A stretch of DNA of 64,000 nucleotides from CAYMEV01 sp964389675 [NCBI: uncultured Candidatus Sumerlaeota bacterium] (GTDB taxonomy: Bacteria; CAYMEV01). Each line of letters opens with the position of its first letter. The first letter of the stretch is position 1. This document shows, piece by piece, positions 53,064 through 62,782 of this stretch. The stretch spans positions 6,027-70,026 of the forward strand of contig CAYMEV010000005.1 of the NCBI GenBank assembly GCA_964389675.1, in the 5' to 3' direction. The translations under genes were made by a program, and so were the position numbers. The notes under the pieces are model-generated. The model ran no database searches. It had not been told where the DNA came from and worked only from the letters and a program-made list of their open reading frames with translations.

Positions 53064-54299
53064 ATGCATATTAATGATTTGTTAAAGGTATCAATTGAGA
53101 GAAAGGCTTCCGACCTGCACCTGAAAGCAGGATCGAGGCCTGTGCTTAGGGTTGACGGCAATCTGCTGCCTATTATTGAAATGAAAAGGCTGATGCAGGA
53201 AGACACCATTGCCATGGCATTTTCCATAATGAACAATAAGCAAAAGCAGAAATTCAAGGAAAACCTTGAACTTGACATGGCATACTCAGTCCCCGGGCTG
53301 GGCAGGTTCAGGATTAACATTTTTCAGCAGAGAGGCACAGTGGGAATTGTCTGCAGGGTTATCCCGGTAAAGATCATGACAGTACCAGAACTTAACCTTC
53401 CAATTGTTATAGAATCGATTGCTGAAGAGCCAAGAGGTCTAATAATATGTACAGGAACTACAGGAAGCGGTAAATCTACAACTCTGGCCGCTATTATAGA
53501 TTATATCAATACCAATAAATCTGTTCATATAATGACTATTGAAGATCCAATAGAATACCTTCACAGGGATAAAAAGGGCATTGTTAATCAAAGAGAAGTT
53601 GGTGTTGATACTCTCGGGTTCTTTACAGCATTAAGAAGTGCACTGAGACAGGATCCTGATGTTATTCTTGTAGGTGAGATGAGGGATGTTGAGACTATTG
53701 AAACTGCCATTACCGCTGCTGAAACAGGGCATCTGGTCTTATCAACCCTTCATACACTGGACGCCACTGAATCCATAAACAGGATCATATCCATGTTTCC
53801 GCCACATCAGCATAAACAGATCAGAAATCAGCTTGCAAGCACATTAAAGGGTGTTATTTCTCAAAGGCTTATTCCAAGAGCAGACGGTAAAGGAAGGGTC
53901 CCGGCAGTTGAGCTGCTGATGTCAACAGCCAGAACAAGAGAGTGTATTGAAGACAAGGATAAGACGAAGCTTCTTAACCAGGCAATTGCAGAAGGCAAGA
54001 CCCATTACGGCATGCAGACCTTTGACCAGTCTCTGCTGGACCTTTTTAAGAGCGGAGCAATCACAATAGAAGAGGCAATATCCAGGGCTTCAAATCCGGA
54101 TGATTTCAAACTCAAAATAAGCGGGATACTCTCTACGGCAGACACAACATGGGAAGGCGTATCTCAGGACAAATATGTGTCAAAAGCAAGGGATATCAAA
54201 GAATACGGGGAACAAGACAGTGAAGAAGAAGATGATAAAGACAAGAAGGATGACTTTGGTTTTGATGATTTTGGTGATTCTGATCCATTCGGAATGTAG
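53064..54299 (+). CDS. pilT: PilT-type twitching-motility ATPase
   Basis: The 411-aa protein matches PilT: ASDLHLKAGSRPVLRVDG at the N-terminus, Walker A GTTGSGKSTTL, Asp box TIEDPIEYL, Walker B PDVILVGEMRDVETIETA and His box TGHLVLSTLHT, and no zinc module (so not GspE/PilB). PilT retracts pili by disassembling pilin. An acidic tail (residues about 385-411) with a repeated DDFG pattern is an extension beyond typical PilT. It lies between recA and alaS, away from the other pilus genes but in the same array. Confidence 0.95.
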   Translation: MHINDLLKVSIERKASDLHLKAGSRPVLRVDGNLLPIIEMKRLMQEDTIAMAFSIMNNKQKQKFKENLELDMAYSVPGLGRFRINIFQQRGTVGIVCRVIPVKIMTVPELNLPIVIESIAEEPRGLIICTGTTGSGKSTTLAAIIDYINTNKSVHIMTIEDPIEYLHRDKKGIVNQREVGVDTLGFFTALRSALRQDPDVILVGEMRDVETIETAITAAETGHLVLSTLHTLDATESINRIISMFPPHQHKQIRNQLASTLKGVISQRLIPRADGKGRVPAVELLMSTARTRECIEDKDKTKLLNQAIAEGKTHYGMQTFDQSLLDLFKSGAITIEEAISRASNPDDFKLKISGILSTADTTWEGVSQDKYVSKARDIKEYGEQDSEEEDDKDKKDDFGFDDFGDSDPFGM

Positions 54300-54325
54300 C
54301 CTGTTTTTAATAGAAAGGTAATTAA

Positions 54326-56956
54326 ATGATCAAGTACGGACATAAAAGACTGAGGGAAGAGTTCTTAGCATTTTTTGAAAAAAAGGAGCACAGCAGAGTT
54401 CCAAGTTCATCTTTAATTCCAAAGGGAGACAGGTCTCTTCTGTTTACCAATGCAGGAATGAATCAGTTCAAGGATTTTTTTTTGGACATCAAGCCCCCTC
54501 CTTATGCAAGAGCTGTTTCCTGTCAAAAATGCCTCAGAGCGGGAGGCAAACATAATGATCTGGATAATGTAGGTTACACAGCCAGGCATCACACCTTTTT
54601 TGAGATGCTGGGCAATTTTTCATTTGGAGACTATTTCAAACCGATTGCAATTGAGCTTGCCTGGGAGTTCATAACAGACATCCTAAAAATACCCGAGGAA
54701 AAGATCTATGTTTCAGTTTATCATGAGGATGATGAAGCCTGTGATATCTGGGCAGGGAACATTGGTTTAAATGAAGGCAGGATTTTTAGGTTCGGAGAAA
54801 AGAACAATTTCTGGGCAATGGGAGACACAGGCCCATGCGGGCCATGCTCAGAGATCTTCTACGATCTTGGGGATGAATTTGGTCCTGCAGAGCAGGATAA
54901 TGAAGACAGGTTCCTTGAGATCTGGAATCTTGTATTCATGCAGTATAACAGGGATAATAAAGGCAGATTAAGCCTTCTTAAAAACAGGAATATAGATACA
55001 GGCATGGGCCTGGAAAGAACATTGTCAGTACTGGAAGGCTGCGGCTCCAATTTTGAATCCTCTCTGTTTGTGCCTTTGATCAAAAGAATAGAGGAAATAT
55101 TCAGCAGATCATATATATCCGATAAATCTCTTGAATGTACTGCATTCAGGGTAATAGCTGATCACTGCCGTGCCATAGCTCTGCTTATCGCTGATGGACA
55201 GATACCCACAAATTTCTCCAGGGGATATGTTCTGCGCAGAATAATAAGAAGGGCATATCGATATGGCATTATACTCGGGGCATCGGGAACTTTTTTATGC
55301 AGTGTAATAGATGCATTTATTGCTGAAATGTCCGGTGTATATCCGGAGCTTATGGAAAAGCATAAATTTATAGAGGAAGTTGTAAGCAGAGAAGAGGAAA
55401 ACTTTCAGATAACGCTATCAAAAGGTATCGAAAGAATAAATGATACAGTAAATGAACTTAAATCAAAGAATATTTCAATACTTGAGGGAGCCCTTGCTTT
55501 TAAGATGTATGACACCTATGGTATCCCTCTGGATATCATTGCTGATATTGCCAGGGACAATCATATCAGGTTCCATGAATCTGATTTCATTGAATGCATG
55601 GAGGAACAGAAAAACAAAGCCAGATTAAGTTCACATTTCAAAATTGATAAAAAAAGGTACACTATGCTCAATGAAATGGGTTTGAAAACTCAATTTACCG
55701 GATATGAACAGAATCTATCCCATACCTGCGAAATAAAAGCTATAATCCAGGACGGCCTTGTTAAGAATGAAGCTGTCAGGGGCCAGGCTTTTATTATAAC
55801 AGATAAAACTCCATTTTATGCTGAAAAAGGGGGACAGGTGGGGGATAAAGGAATAATAATAAAAATTGATTCTGCTGATGAGATAACTGTTTCAGATACA
55901 GTATACCTTACAGATGACTGCATTGGACACAAGGCAATTATCGAAAAGCCAGTCAGGGTAGGAGATAAGGTCATTCTTGAGGTTGACTGGAATAACAGGA
56001 AAAATATAGAGAGAAATCATACTGCAACACACCTTCTGCATTATGCACTAAGCGAGGTTTTAGGAGAATCTGCTAAACAAGCCGGATCTTTGGTAGATGC
56101 TGAAAGATTGCGTTTTGATTTTAGCTATCACAAACAGCTTACCACCCACCAGGTTGAAAAGATTGAATACCTCGTTCATAATGCAATATTGCAGTGTTTC
56201 GATGTAATCAATGAGGAAATGGACTATAAATCCGCACTGGAAAGCGGAGCGATAGCGCTTTTTACTGAGAAATATGAAAATATTGTCAGAGTGGTAAGGA
56301 TAGGAGACTTCTCAATAGAGCTGTGCGGTGGTACTCATATACAGAATACCGGTGAAATTGGCATGCTTAAGATTATCCAGGAGTCAGCCATAGCAAGCGG
56401 GATAAGAAGGATAGAAGCAATAACAGGCCACAGGCTTTTTTACAAGGTACAGGAAATGTACATGCTTGAAAAGCAACTAAAGAACAGGTTTATAAAAGGT
56501 GATCAGGGTATACTGGATTATGTGAAAGAACTTTCGGAAAAATTAAAGGCCAGAGAGAAAGAGCTTGAATCTGCAAAACTGAGGCTTGTAAATTCAGAGA
56601 TTGATTCTATACTGAAAGACAGGATATCAATCGATGGAATAAACCTTATAAAATACAAGACTGACGAACAAAACATAAAGGTTCTTAAATCGCTTGTTGA
56701 TAATATCAAGCAGAGGTCAGATATGAGCATTATTATTATCGTATCAGTCTCAGATACATCTACTGTCCTGTGCGGTATTACAAAGGATCTGACAGGCAGG
56801 TATGATGCCAAGAAGGTCCTGGATGCCGTTCTGGCATCAGTCAGCGGCAAAGGAGGAGGCAGGCCCGATCTGGCTCAAGGAGGCTTCAGGGGCTCTGAAA
56901 ATGCATTGCTTTTATATAATTCAATAGAAAATATTGTCAGAGGGATATTAATATGA
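54326..56956 (+). CDS. alaS: Alanine-tRNA ligase
   Basis: A full-length class II synthetase of 876 aa: catalytic part with FTNAGMNQF and GRIFRFGEKNNFWAMGDTGPCGPCSEIF, a RxxxR-type tRNA recognition region, the editing domain with HTATHLLH (HxxxH) and CGGTH, and a C-terminal DHHA1 domain with GGRPDLAQGG. The gene is followed with 4-nt overlap by the cohesin lipoprotein gene. Confidence 0.97.
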   Translation: MIKYGHKRLREEFLAFFEKKEHSRVPSSSLIPKGDRSLLFTNAGMNQFKDFFLDIKPPPYARAVSCQKCLRAGGKHNDLDNVGYTARHHTFFEMLGNFSFGDYFKPIAIELAWEFITDILKIPEEKIYVSVYHEDDEACDIWAGNIGLNEGRIFRFGEKNNFWAMGDTGPCGPCSEIFYDLGDEFGPAEQDNEDRFLEIWNLVFMQYNRDNKGRLSLLKNRNIDTGMGLERTLSVLEGCGSNFESSLFVPLIKRIEEIFSRSYISDKSLECTAFRVIADHCRAIALLIADGQIPTNFSRGYVLRRIIRRAYRYGIILGASGTFLCSVIDAFIAEMSGVYPELMEKHKFIEEVVSREEENFQITLSKGIERINDTVNELKSKNISILEGALAFKMYDTYGIPLDIIADIARDNHIRFHESDFIECMEEQKNKARLSSHFKIDKKRYTMLNEMGLKTQFTGYEQNLSHTCEIKAIIQDGLVKNEAVRGQAFIITDKTPFYAEKGGQVGDKGIIIKIDSADEITVSDTVYLTDDCIGHKAIIEKPVRVGDKVILEVDWNNRKNIERNHTATHLLHYALSEVLGESAKQAGSLVDAERLRFDFSYHKQLTTHQVEKIEYLVHNAILQCFDVINEEMDYKSALESGAIALFTEKYENIVRVVRIGDFSIELCGGTHIQNTGEIGMLKIIQESAIASGIRRIEAITGHRLFYKVQEMYMLEKQLKNRFIKGDQGILDYVKELSEKLKAREKELESAKLRLVNSEIDSILKDRISIDGINLIKYKTDEQNIKVLKSLVDNIKQRSDMSIIIIVSVSDTSTVLCGITKDLTGRYDAKKVLDAVLASVSGKGGGRPDLAQGGFRGSENALLLYNSIENIVRGILI

Positions 56957-57522
56957 TGAAAAATTTTGGGATATACCTGGCTTTAATAGCTTTCGTAATT
57001 CTTTCGGTACTGTTTCTCACTTCTTGTGTAGCGCTTAATGATGATGATTCAGAAGATGATATGACATACTATATTATTTTTGAATCTGATAATGCCAGCC
57101 CGCCTCCAAAGAGCTTTTACATGGTGCTTTCGGGAACAGCAGACGATTTATTTACTTTAAGCATCCATGTAAATGATATCCAGGATCTCTATGGCACCGC
57201 TTTCACAATATCATGGGACCCGACGCTGCTTTTATTTCTCGATGCCGCTGAGGGAAGTTTTCTCAGCAATGGCGGTTACCAGACAAGCTTTCTGGCAAGC
57301 CTTGAGGAAAACTATCCAGGCAGATTGATTGTCGGGTATACCAGGCTGGGTCAGGAACCCGGGGCTAACGGAAGCGGCCTGATCTGTACCTTATCTTTTA
57401 AAGCCCTCAGGGAAGGGGAGTCATCTGTCATTTTTATTAATGCAGATGCATTCAACAGCACAGGCAGTGTTATAACCGGATCAAACTGGATTGGAGGGAT
57501 TTTGAAAATATTGCTGTTATGA
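56953..57522 (+). CDS. Lipoprotein with one cohesin-like domain
   Basis: The 189-aa product starts with a lipoprotein signal (LFLTSC, lipobox Cys about residue 25), an acidic linker (DDDSEDD) and a single cohesin-like domain: FTLSIHVNDIQDLYGTAFTISWDPTLL, GYTRLGQEPGANGSG and FKALREGESSVIF. The last two stretches match the C-terminal tail of the secretin. Cohesin domains bind dockerins or act as adhesion modules; no dockerin is seen in the window. It overlaps alaS by 4 nt and the transglycosylase gene by 4 nt. Confidence 0.85.
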   Translation: MMKNFGIYLALIAFVILSVLFLTSCVALNDDDSEDDMTYYIIFESDNASPPPKSFYMVLSGTADDLFTLSIHVNDIQDLYGTAFTISWDPTLLLFLDAAEGSFLSNGGYQTSFLASLEENYPGRLIVGYTRLGQEPGANGSGLICTLSFKALREGESSVIFINADAFNSTGSVITGSNWIGGILKILLL

Positions 57523-58178
57523 AGCTTCTCATACTTTTCACGCTTATATATTTTATATCTCCAGTTGATTTTTCATCTGAGATATACAGGCATGTAAATG
57601 AGGAGGGGAAAGTAGTATATACTAATCACCGTGATGGTTCACGTCCCTCTGAACCAAAAAAGAAACTGGATATTGATAAAAAGCATTACAGGGAATACAT
57701 TTCTTTTATTGATAAATTTTCTGAACAGTATAAGATAGATAAAAATCTGATTATAAGCATTATCTTTATTGAATCATATTTTGATAAAAATGCAGTATCA
57801 AAGAGGGGTGCATGCGGACTTATGCAGTTAATGCCTGAAACTGCAAAAAGATTTAAGGTAAATGATATCTTTGACCCTAAGGAAAATATAATGGGCGGAA
57901 CCGCATACTTAAGGCATCTATATGATTTTTTCGACGGAGACCTCAAACTGATCCTCGCAGCATATAATGCCGGAGAGAATATTGTAAAGAAATTTAACGG
58001 TATCCCTCCATATAAAGAGACAAAAAATTATGTAAAGAAAGTAACAGAGATATATTCAATGCTTAATAAAAATACCATTTATTCATATTTCGATTATGAA
58101 GGAAACCGAAAATTTACAAATGATATATCCCTTATACCCAGGGGATTGCCATTTAAAAGATTCGAAATAAATAATTAG
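57519..58178 (+). CDS. Lytic transglycosylase (SLT family) with DUF4124
   Basis: The 219-aa exported protein starts with a hydrophobic signal, a DUF4124-like segment (IYRHVNEEGKVVYTN) and a C-terminal SLT domain with the catalytic Glu in IIFIESYF, AVSKRGACGLMQLMPETAKRF and AAYNAGE. It cuts peptidoglycan glycan strands without hydrolysis, often to open space for secretion or pilus machines. The start overlaps the lipoprotein gene by 4 nt. Confidence 0.92.
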   Translation: MKLLILFTLIYFISPVDFSSEIYRHVNEEGKVVYTNHRDGSRPSEPKKKLDIDKKHYREYISFIDKFSEQYKIDKNLIISIIFIESYFDKNAVSKRGACGLMQLMPETAKRFKVNDIFDPKENIMGGTAYLRHLYDFFDGDLKLILAAYNAGENIVKKFNGIPPYKETKNYVKKVTEIYSMLNKNTIYSYFDYEGNRKFTNDISLIPRGLPFKRFEINN

Positions 58179-58195
58179 GGGGTTATCTTAGGGAA

Positions 58196-59884
58196 ATGAG
58201 TGATATTGATTTTCTCAAAAAGGGAAGAGAGCTTCTCGAATCCGGAAATATTGAAGATGCTGTAAAGTACCTTGACAAGGCTTATGCAAATGACCCCGAC
58301 AATGATAAGATATTGAATATCCTCGGACTGGCTTATTTTAAATCCGGGCGGCTTGAAAATGCGTATCAGATCTATAGAAAGCTCATAAATAAGAATCCAG
58401 ATAATGCAACTCTAAGGCTGAATATCGGAGTGCTTCTATATAAGAAAAAGGAATACCAGCTGGCATTGGAAGAACTCGTTATTGCTGAAAAACTGGAGCC
58501 TGATAACCATAAGATCAGCCTTTATAAAGGGATGTGTTTTGAACAGGAAAGGGATTATAGTTCCGCGATGGCTGAGTATAAAAAATCACAGTCAGACAAA
58601 AATGTAAAAAGAATGGAAGAAAAGATAAAGACTCATAAGACTAAATTCAAGATAAAAGATGACAGCAAGGAAAATAAGAATATCACCACTGAGGATATAA
58701 TTGTTAAGCATTTTGGAAAGAAGGCTATGGAACTCGAAAATATCGAAAACGAGGACGATATCGACAGGGTATTCTCTGAGAAAAAGACAGACGAAGGAGA
58801 AGCCTCTGAAAGCGATGACGGGTTTTTTGATTCTACAAAGCTCACCGAAGAATTTGATGAAGAAAATGAAGCAGTTGAAGCAAAGAAAGAGGAAGTCCCC
58901 GAAGATGAAGTACAGAAAGAAGATAAAGCAGAGAATGATAATATAGAGAAAGAAACATTATTTACGGATGAAGATATTGACTTTGCAACGGATGAGTTAT
59001 TGAAGAGCCTTGATGACATAGCTGAAGAAAGCAATTTGGATGATTCGTTCGACCAGAAGGTTGAGGATTTCCTGAAAAGCCATCAAAAAAAAGAGGATGA
59101 GGAATATAAATCCGGGCTCCAGGATACAAATATTGATGTAGATTCCGGATCTGCCGAAAAGGATACAGAACCGGAAGAAGAGAGGGAGGAGGAACTAGAA
59201 AAACTTGAAGAACAGGTGAAGGAGTACCTGAAAGATGAATATACTGAAATTGAGCATAAAAAAGAGGGCCTTGAAAGGAAAATATATCACCCCATCACAT
59301 TAGAGGGTCTTACAAGTGATTTTATCCTTAAATGTGAAGAGGAAAGCCAAGTTACCTCAATTGAAAGTGATATGGTATGCTACAGCTTTAATGAAAGCTT
59401 TATTTATAAAACTGCTTCAGCAGCGGCATGCAGCGGGGATTTTTCCGAATACATACCCAAAAAGAGTGAAAAAAGCCAAAAAATGCCGGAAAGCATGGCA
59501 GATAAATACAGCTGGATTTCAGGTGAAGGACGTATTTTCCTGAAACCAGATAGAAGAATACTTATTCCGGTAGCAATTGCAGAAGATGTATTTACAGTTA
59601 ACCTGGATAAAATTCTTGGTATTGATGGATCTATATTAAGGGAGATTATTGTCATATCTGAGGATTCAGCAATTGCAGTTCTCGAAGGAAAAGGCAATTT
59701 GTTTTTATCATTAAGAAATGAGCTGATCAGTTTCTCCATAGAAGAGGGGAGCAGGCTCCTGTGCCAGTTTGACTCGTTTTTGGGATTTATGGGTAACAAT
59801 ACCCCCATAATTGTCAATGATGAAAAAATAAAAGGCAATGTCCTTGAGGTAAGTGGTCCAGGCATTGCATTCCTGATTAAATGA
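58196..59884 (+). CDS. TPR protein with acidic linker and AIM24-like C-terminus
   Basis: The 562-aa protein has TPRs in residues about 1-140 (GNIEDAVKYLDKAYANDPDN, GLAYFKSGRLENAYQIYRKL), a very acidic Glu/Lys/Asp-rich linker (about 160-345), and a beta-rich C-terminal domain (about 360-562: GEGRIFLKPDRRILIPVAI, FTVNLDKILGIDGSI, GKGNLFLSLRNELISF) that looks like the AIM24 beta-sandwich family. No membrane segment or signal. Function unknown; a scaffold role is inference. It is the last gene of the long plus-strand array. Confidence 0.75.
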   Translation: MSDIDFLKKGRELLESGNIEDAVKYLDKAYANDPDNDKILNILGLAYFKSGRLENAYQIYRKLINKNPDNATLRLNIGVLLYKKKEYQLALEELVIAEKLEPDNHKISLYKGMCFEQERDYSSAMAEYKKSQSDKNVKRMEEKIKTHKTKFKIKDDSKENKNITTEDIIVKHFGKKAMELENIENEDDIDRVFSEKKTDEGEASESDDGFFDSTKLTEEFDEENEAVEAKKEEVPEDEVQKEDKAENDNIEKETLFTDEDIDFATDELLKSLDDIAEESNLDDSFDQKVEDFLKSHQKKEDEEYKSGLQDTNIDVDSGSAEKDTEPEEEREEELEKLEEQVKEYLKDEYTEIEHKKEGLERKIYHPITLEGLTSDFILKCEEESQVTSIESDMVCYSFNESFIYKTASAAACSGDFSEYIPKKSEKSQKMPESMADKYSWISGEGRIFLKPDRRILIPVAIAEDVFTVNLDKILGIDGSILREIIVISEDSAIAVLEGKGNLFLSLRNELISFSIEEGSRLLCQFDSFLGFMGNNTPIIVNDEKIKGNVLEVSGPGIAFLIK

Positions 59885-59909
59885 TCCTGCTTAATTGCCC
59901 GTACCTGAT

Positions 59910-61538
59910 TTACTGCTGGATAAGGTTTTTCTTATAGAGGGCAAGAATCTCTGAAGATTTATCAAGATATTTCAGCGCTTCAATCACCTGCCTGTCATTA
60001 TTTATTATAAATTCATTGCCATCATTTATCTCAAATGCTGAAGTTAATATCTCTCTTTTAATATATATCTTCTGATTATCAATATCCTTAAAAAATTCTT
60101 CTTTACTAAAAAATGATGAGTTTTCCTGATCTGTTACAAATCCAATAAAATCATCTATTATCTTATCATCGACAATGAAGTCCTTCTTCAGGTTTTTATG
60201 ACTGTTAATATAATGTATTGAATACTTAAAATATAAACCGTTAATCTCAAGCTTTACTGCAATTGGCGAAGCTTCATCAAGGTCAACTGTTATATCCGGG
60301 AAAATTCCCCCGTCCGATCTTATTGTACGGCCTCCTCTGGTAGTGATTGTTTCCGGAGTTGAATCATTGCTCATTTCCTTCTGGAACAAAAATCCATACG
60401 GGGTACCATCCTCATATTTGAATATTCCCTGCTTTCTTTCAAAAGGTTTCTGTATTACCCTTCCGGATGGAGTAAAATACTTGGCAGTTGTCAGAGCAAG
60501 AGCAGTATTGCCATCTTTGAGAGGGAAGAGGGTCTGTACAAGCCCCTTACCGAATGTCTGATTGCCTAATATCAGGCCCCTGTCATAGTCTTGAATTGCG
60601 CCGGCAACAATCTCGCTTCCGCTGGCGCTTCCTTCATTAACAAGCACAATTAACGGCAAATCTTCAAAGTGCTCTGTTTCTGAACCTGAAAAATATTCCT
60701 GGTTTGCATCGCTGGTCCTTCCTTTTGTGTAAACAATCAGGAGGTTCTCATGGAGAAAAGTTTCAGTGACTGCAGCAGCCTGGTCCAAAAGGCCTCCAGG
60801 ATTTGAACGAAGGTCCAGCAGAAGATATTTTGCACCCTTTTCCAGCAGTGCTTTTATTGCCTGGTTAAGTTCCTCTGCCGTTGCCTGTGCAAAATTATTA
60901 ATCTTAACATATCCGACCTCTTTATTATTTTTCAGTAAAAAGTAATAGGGGACACTCTTGATTTTTATTATGTCTCTCTCTATTTTATACTCAAAAATGT
61001 CATCTATGCCCTTTTTCCTGACCTTTATGCTTACAGATGTGCCTGGAGGGCCTTTCAGGAGCTTTACAGCAGAATTGATATCCATATCCTGAGTTGAACT
61101 GCCTTCAATATCGACAATTATGTCGCCTGCCCTTATCCCGAGCTTATGCGCAGGAGACAGCTCCAGGGGCGCAATAACTGTAAGAAACCCGTCCCTTTTC
61201 CCGATCATTATCCCAAGGCCACCATACTCCTCCTGCTGGTCTTCCATGAGAGATTTATACTTGTCTTCGTCCAGGTAATTAGAATGAGGGTCCAGTTCTG
61301 ACACAATACCCAGTATTGCTGATTCTGTAATTGCAGGCGTTTCAATTTCCTCAATATAATTATTTTTAATTATGCTGTATACTTCTGAAAAAAGCTTAAT
61401 GCTTTCATCCTTTGAAAGTATTATAACATCCTGGTTGGCCCATACCCTGCTGATAAGTGATGTTCCTATCAAGATATTCAGGATAAGGAGAAATACCAGG
61501 ACAGGCAGTATTATATTTATAAACCTTGCTTTTTTCAT
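59910..61538 (-). CDS. ctpA: Carboxyl-terminal processing protease (S41)
   Basis: The 542-aa exported serine protease has an N-terminal membrane anchor (FINIILPVLVFLLILNILIG), a PDZ domain (about residues 90-180: YGGLGIMIGKRDGFLTVIAPLE, GIRAGDIIVDIEGSS) and the S41 catalytic domain: Ser in NEGSASGSE and Lys in FGKGLVQ, with DLRSNPGGLLDQA. It trims proteins in the periplasm. AAAGGAG precedes ATG 61538; the gene overlaps the cinA stop by 4 nt and is the last of the rimO-cinA-ctpA operon. Confidence 0.95.
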   Translation of the reverse strand: MKKARFINIILPVLVFLLILNILIGTSLISRVWANQDVIILSKDESIKLFSEVYSIIKNNYIEEIETPAITESAILGIVSELDPHSNYLDEDKYKSLMEDQQEEYGGLGIMIGKRDGFLTVIAPLELSPAHKLGIRAGDIIVDIEGSSTQDMDINSAVKLLKGPPGTSVSIKVRKKGIDDIFEYKIERDIIKIKSVPYYFLLKNNKEVGYVKINNFAQATAEELNQAIKALLEKGAKYLLLDLRSNPGGLLDQAAAVTETFLHENLLIVYTKGRTSDANQEYFSGSETEHFEDLPLIVLVNEGSASGSEIVAGAIQDYDRGLILGNQTFGKGLVQTLFPLKDGNTALALTTAKYFTPSGRVIQKPFERKQGIFKYEDGTPYGFLFQKEMSNDSTPETITTRGGRTIRSDGGIFPDITVDLDEASPIAVKLEINGLYFKYSIHYINSHKNLKKDFIVDDKIIDDFIGFVTDQENSSFFSKEEFFKDIDNQKIYIKREILTSAFEINDGNEFIINNDRQVIEALKYLDKSSEILALYKKNLIQQ

Positions 61539-62782
61539 ATTACACTCCTTTTTAATCCCAAAACAAGAGACATAACCATAAAAACAGCTCTTGCTGCAGC
61601 TCCATGCTGTCGGGTGATCCTGTCTCCAGCCAGGATAAATTTCATTGATTCAGTATTCTCTTTATCTGATACAGATATATAGAAAAGCCCCAGCGGTTTT
61701 TCGGGCCTTTCACCAGAGGGCCCTGCAATACCGGTTATTCCAACTCCTATATCCGATGAAAATCTTTCTCTTGCTCCCATTGCCATCTGTCGGGATACTG
61801 TACGGCTTACTGCACCGTATTCTTCTATAGCAGATTTATCAACATCAAGCAAGGAAATCTTGGCCTCATTTGAATAGGATACTATAGAACCCTTAAAAAC
61901 ACTTGATACGCCGCTTATTTTAGAAAACAATGCTGATAATAATCCTCCTGTTGCAGACTCAGCAAATGAAACTGTAAGCCCCCTGTCTCTAAGTATAACG
62001 AAAAGAGCTTCATATATGTTCGATGATTTGACTATATTTTTTTCTCCTAAAAGCCTTTTAAGCCTTTCTTCCAATGTCCCGCAAGCTGCCTCGGAATGGC
62101 AGGCAAATACAAGCAATATCATTCTATAACTGCATATTATCGAATAATCACTGCCGGCAAAACTGCTGATATTTGCCTGGATAATCTCTTCAACCTCTGA
62201 TTCTCTAAATCCCACTGCAATAAAACAACAGCAATGTGGCTGAACAGATAATAATGAAGGCAAATAATTATCCAAATTCCCATTAAGCACAATTTTCCTG
62301 AGTTCGGAAGGGACTCCCGGAAGAGATATAGAGATTTTTTCATGCTTTTTTAAGAAAAAACCTGATGCTGAACATCCCTGATTTTCAATTATTTCAGCAC
62401 CATACGGGAAATATGCCTGTTTGGAATTATAATCATACTTCCGGTTTTCTCTGCCCTCCAATACTGAATTAATCCTTCTAAGCTCTGCATCATCCTGGAC
62501 AAGAGGAAGGCTGAAATAATCAGCAATGGCATCCCTGGTGATATCATCTGATGTAGGGCCTAAGCCCCCTGTGGTAACAATAATATCAGCGTTTGCTGCA
62601 GCAAATCCCAAAGCGGATATTATATCATCATAGTTATCATTTACAGAGATATGGAATTTTATATTAAACCCCCTGTTCACGAAATAGCCTGAAAGAAAAT
62701 GAAAATTTGAGTCCTCGATAAAGCCCTGCTGTATTTCAGAGCCGATAATCAGTATTGCCATATCCCTGTTTCTATTCATCAT
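61535..62782 (-). CDS. cinA: CinA: NMN deamidase with molybdopterin-like N-domain
   Basis: The 415-aa protein has an N-terminal MoCF-type domain (AILIIGSEIQQGFI, ADIIVTTGGLGPTSDD) and a C-terminal nicotinamide-nucleotide amidohydrolase (VSFAESATGGLLSALFSKISG, GSIVSYSNEAKISLL, GVGITGIAGPSG). The start is one of two adjacent ATGs (62782, 62779) that overlap the end of rimO and follow AGGGTGG; the earlier ATG 62806 has no good ribosome binding site. ctpA overlaps its end by 4 nt. Confidence 0.95.
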   Translation of the reverse strand: MMNRNRDMAILIIGSEIQQGFIEDSNFHFLSGYFVNRGFNIKFHISVNDNYDDIISALGFAAANADIIVTTGGLGPTSDDITRDAIADYFSLPLVQDDAELRRINSVLEGRENRKYDYNSKQAYFPYGAEIIENQGCSASGFFLKKHEKISISLPGVPSELRKIVLNGNLDNYLPSLLSVQPHCCCFIAVGFRESEVEEIIQANISSFAGSDYSIICSYRMILLVFACHSEAACGTLEERLKRLLGEKNIVKSSNIYEALFVILRDRGLTVSFAESATGGLLSALFSKISGVSSVFKGSIVSYSNEAKISLLDVDKSAIEEYGAVSRTVSRQMAMGARERFSSDIGVGITGIAGPSGERPEKPLGLFYISVSDKENTESMKFILAGDRITRQHGAAARAVFMVMSLVLGLKRSVI

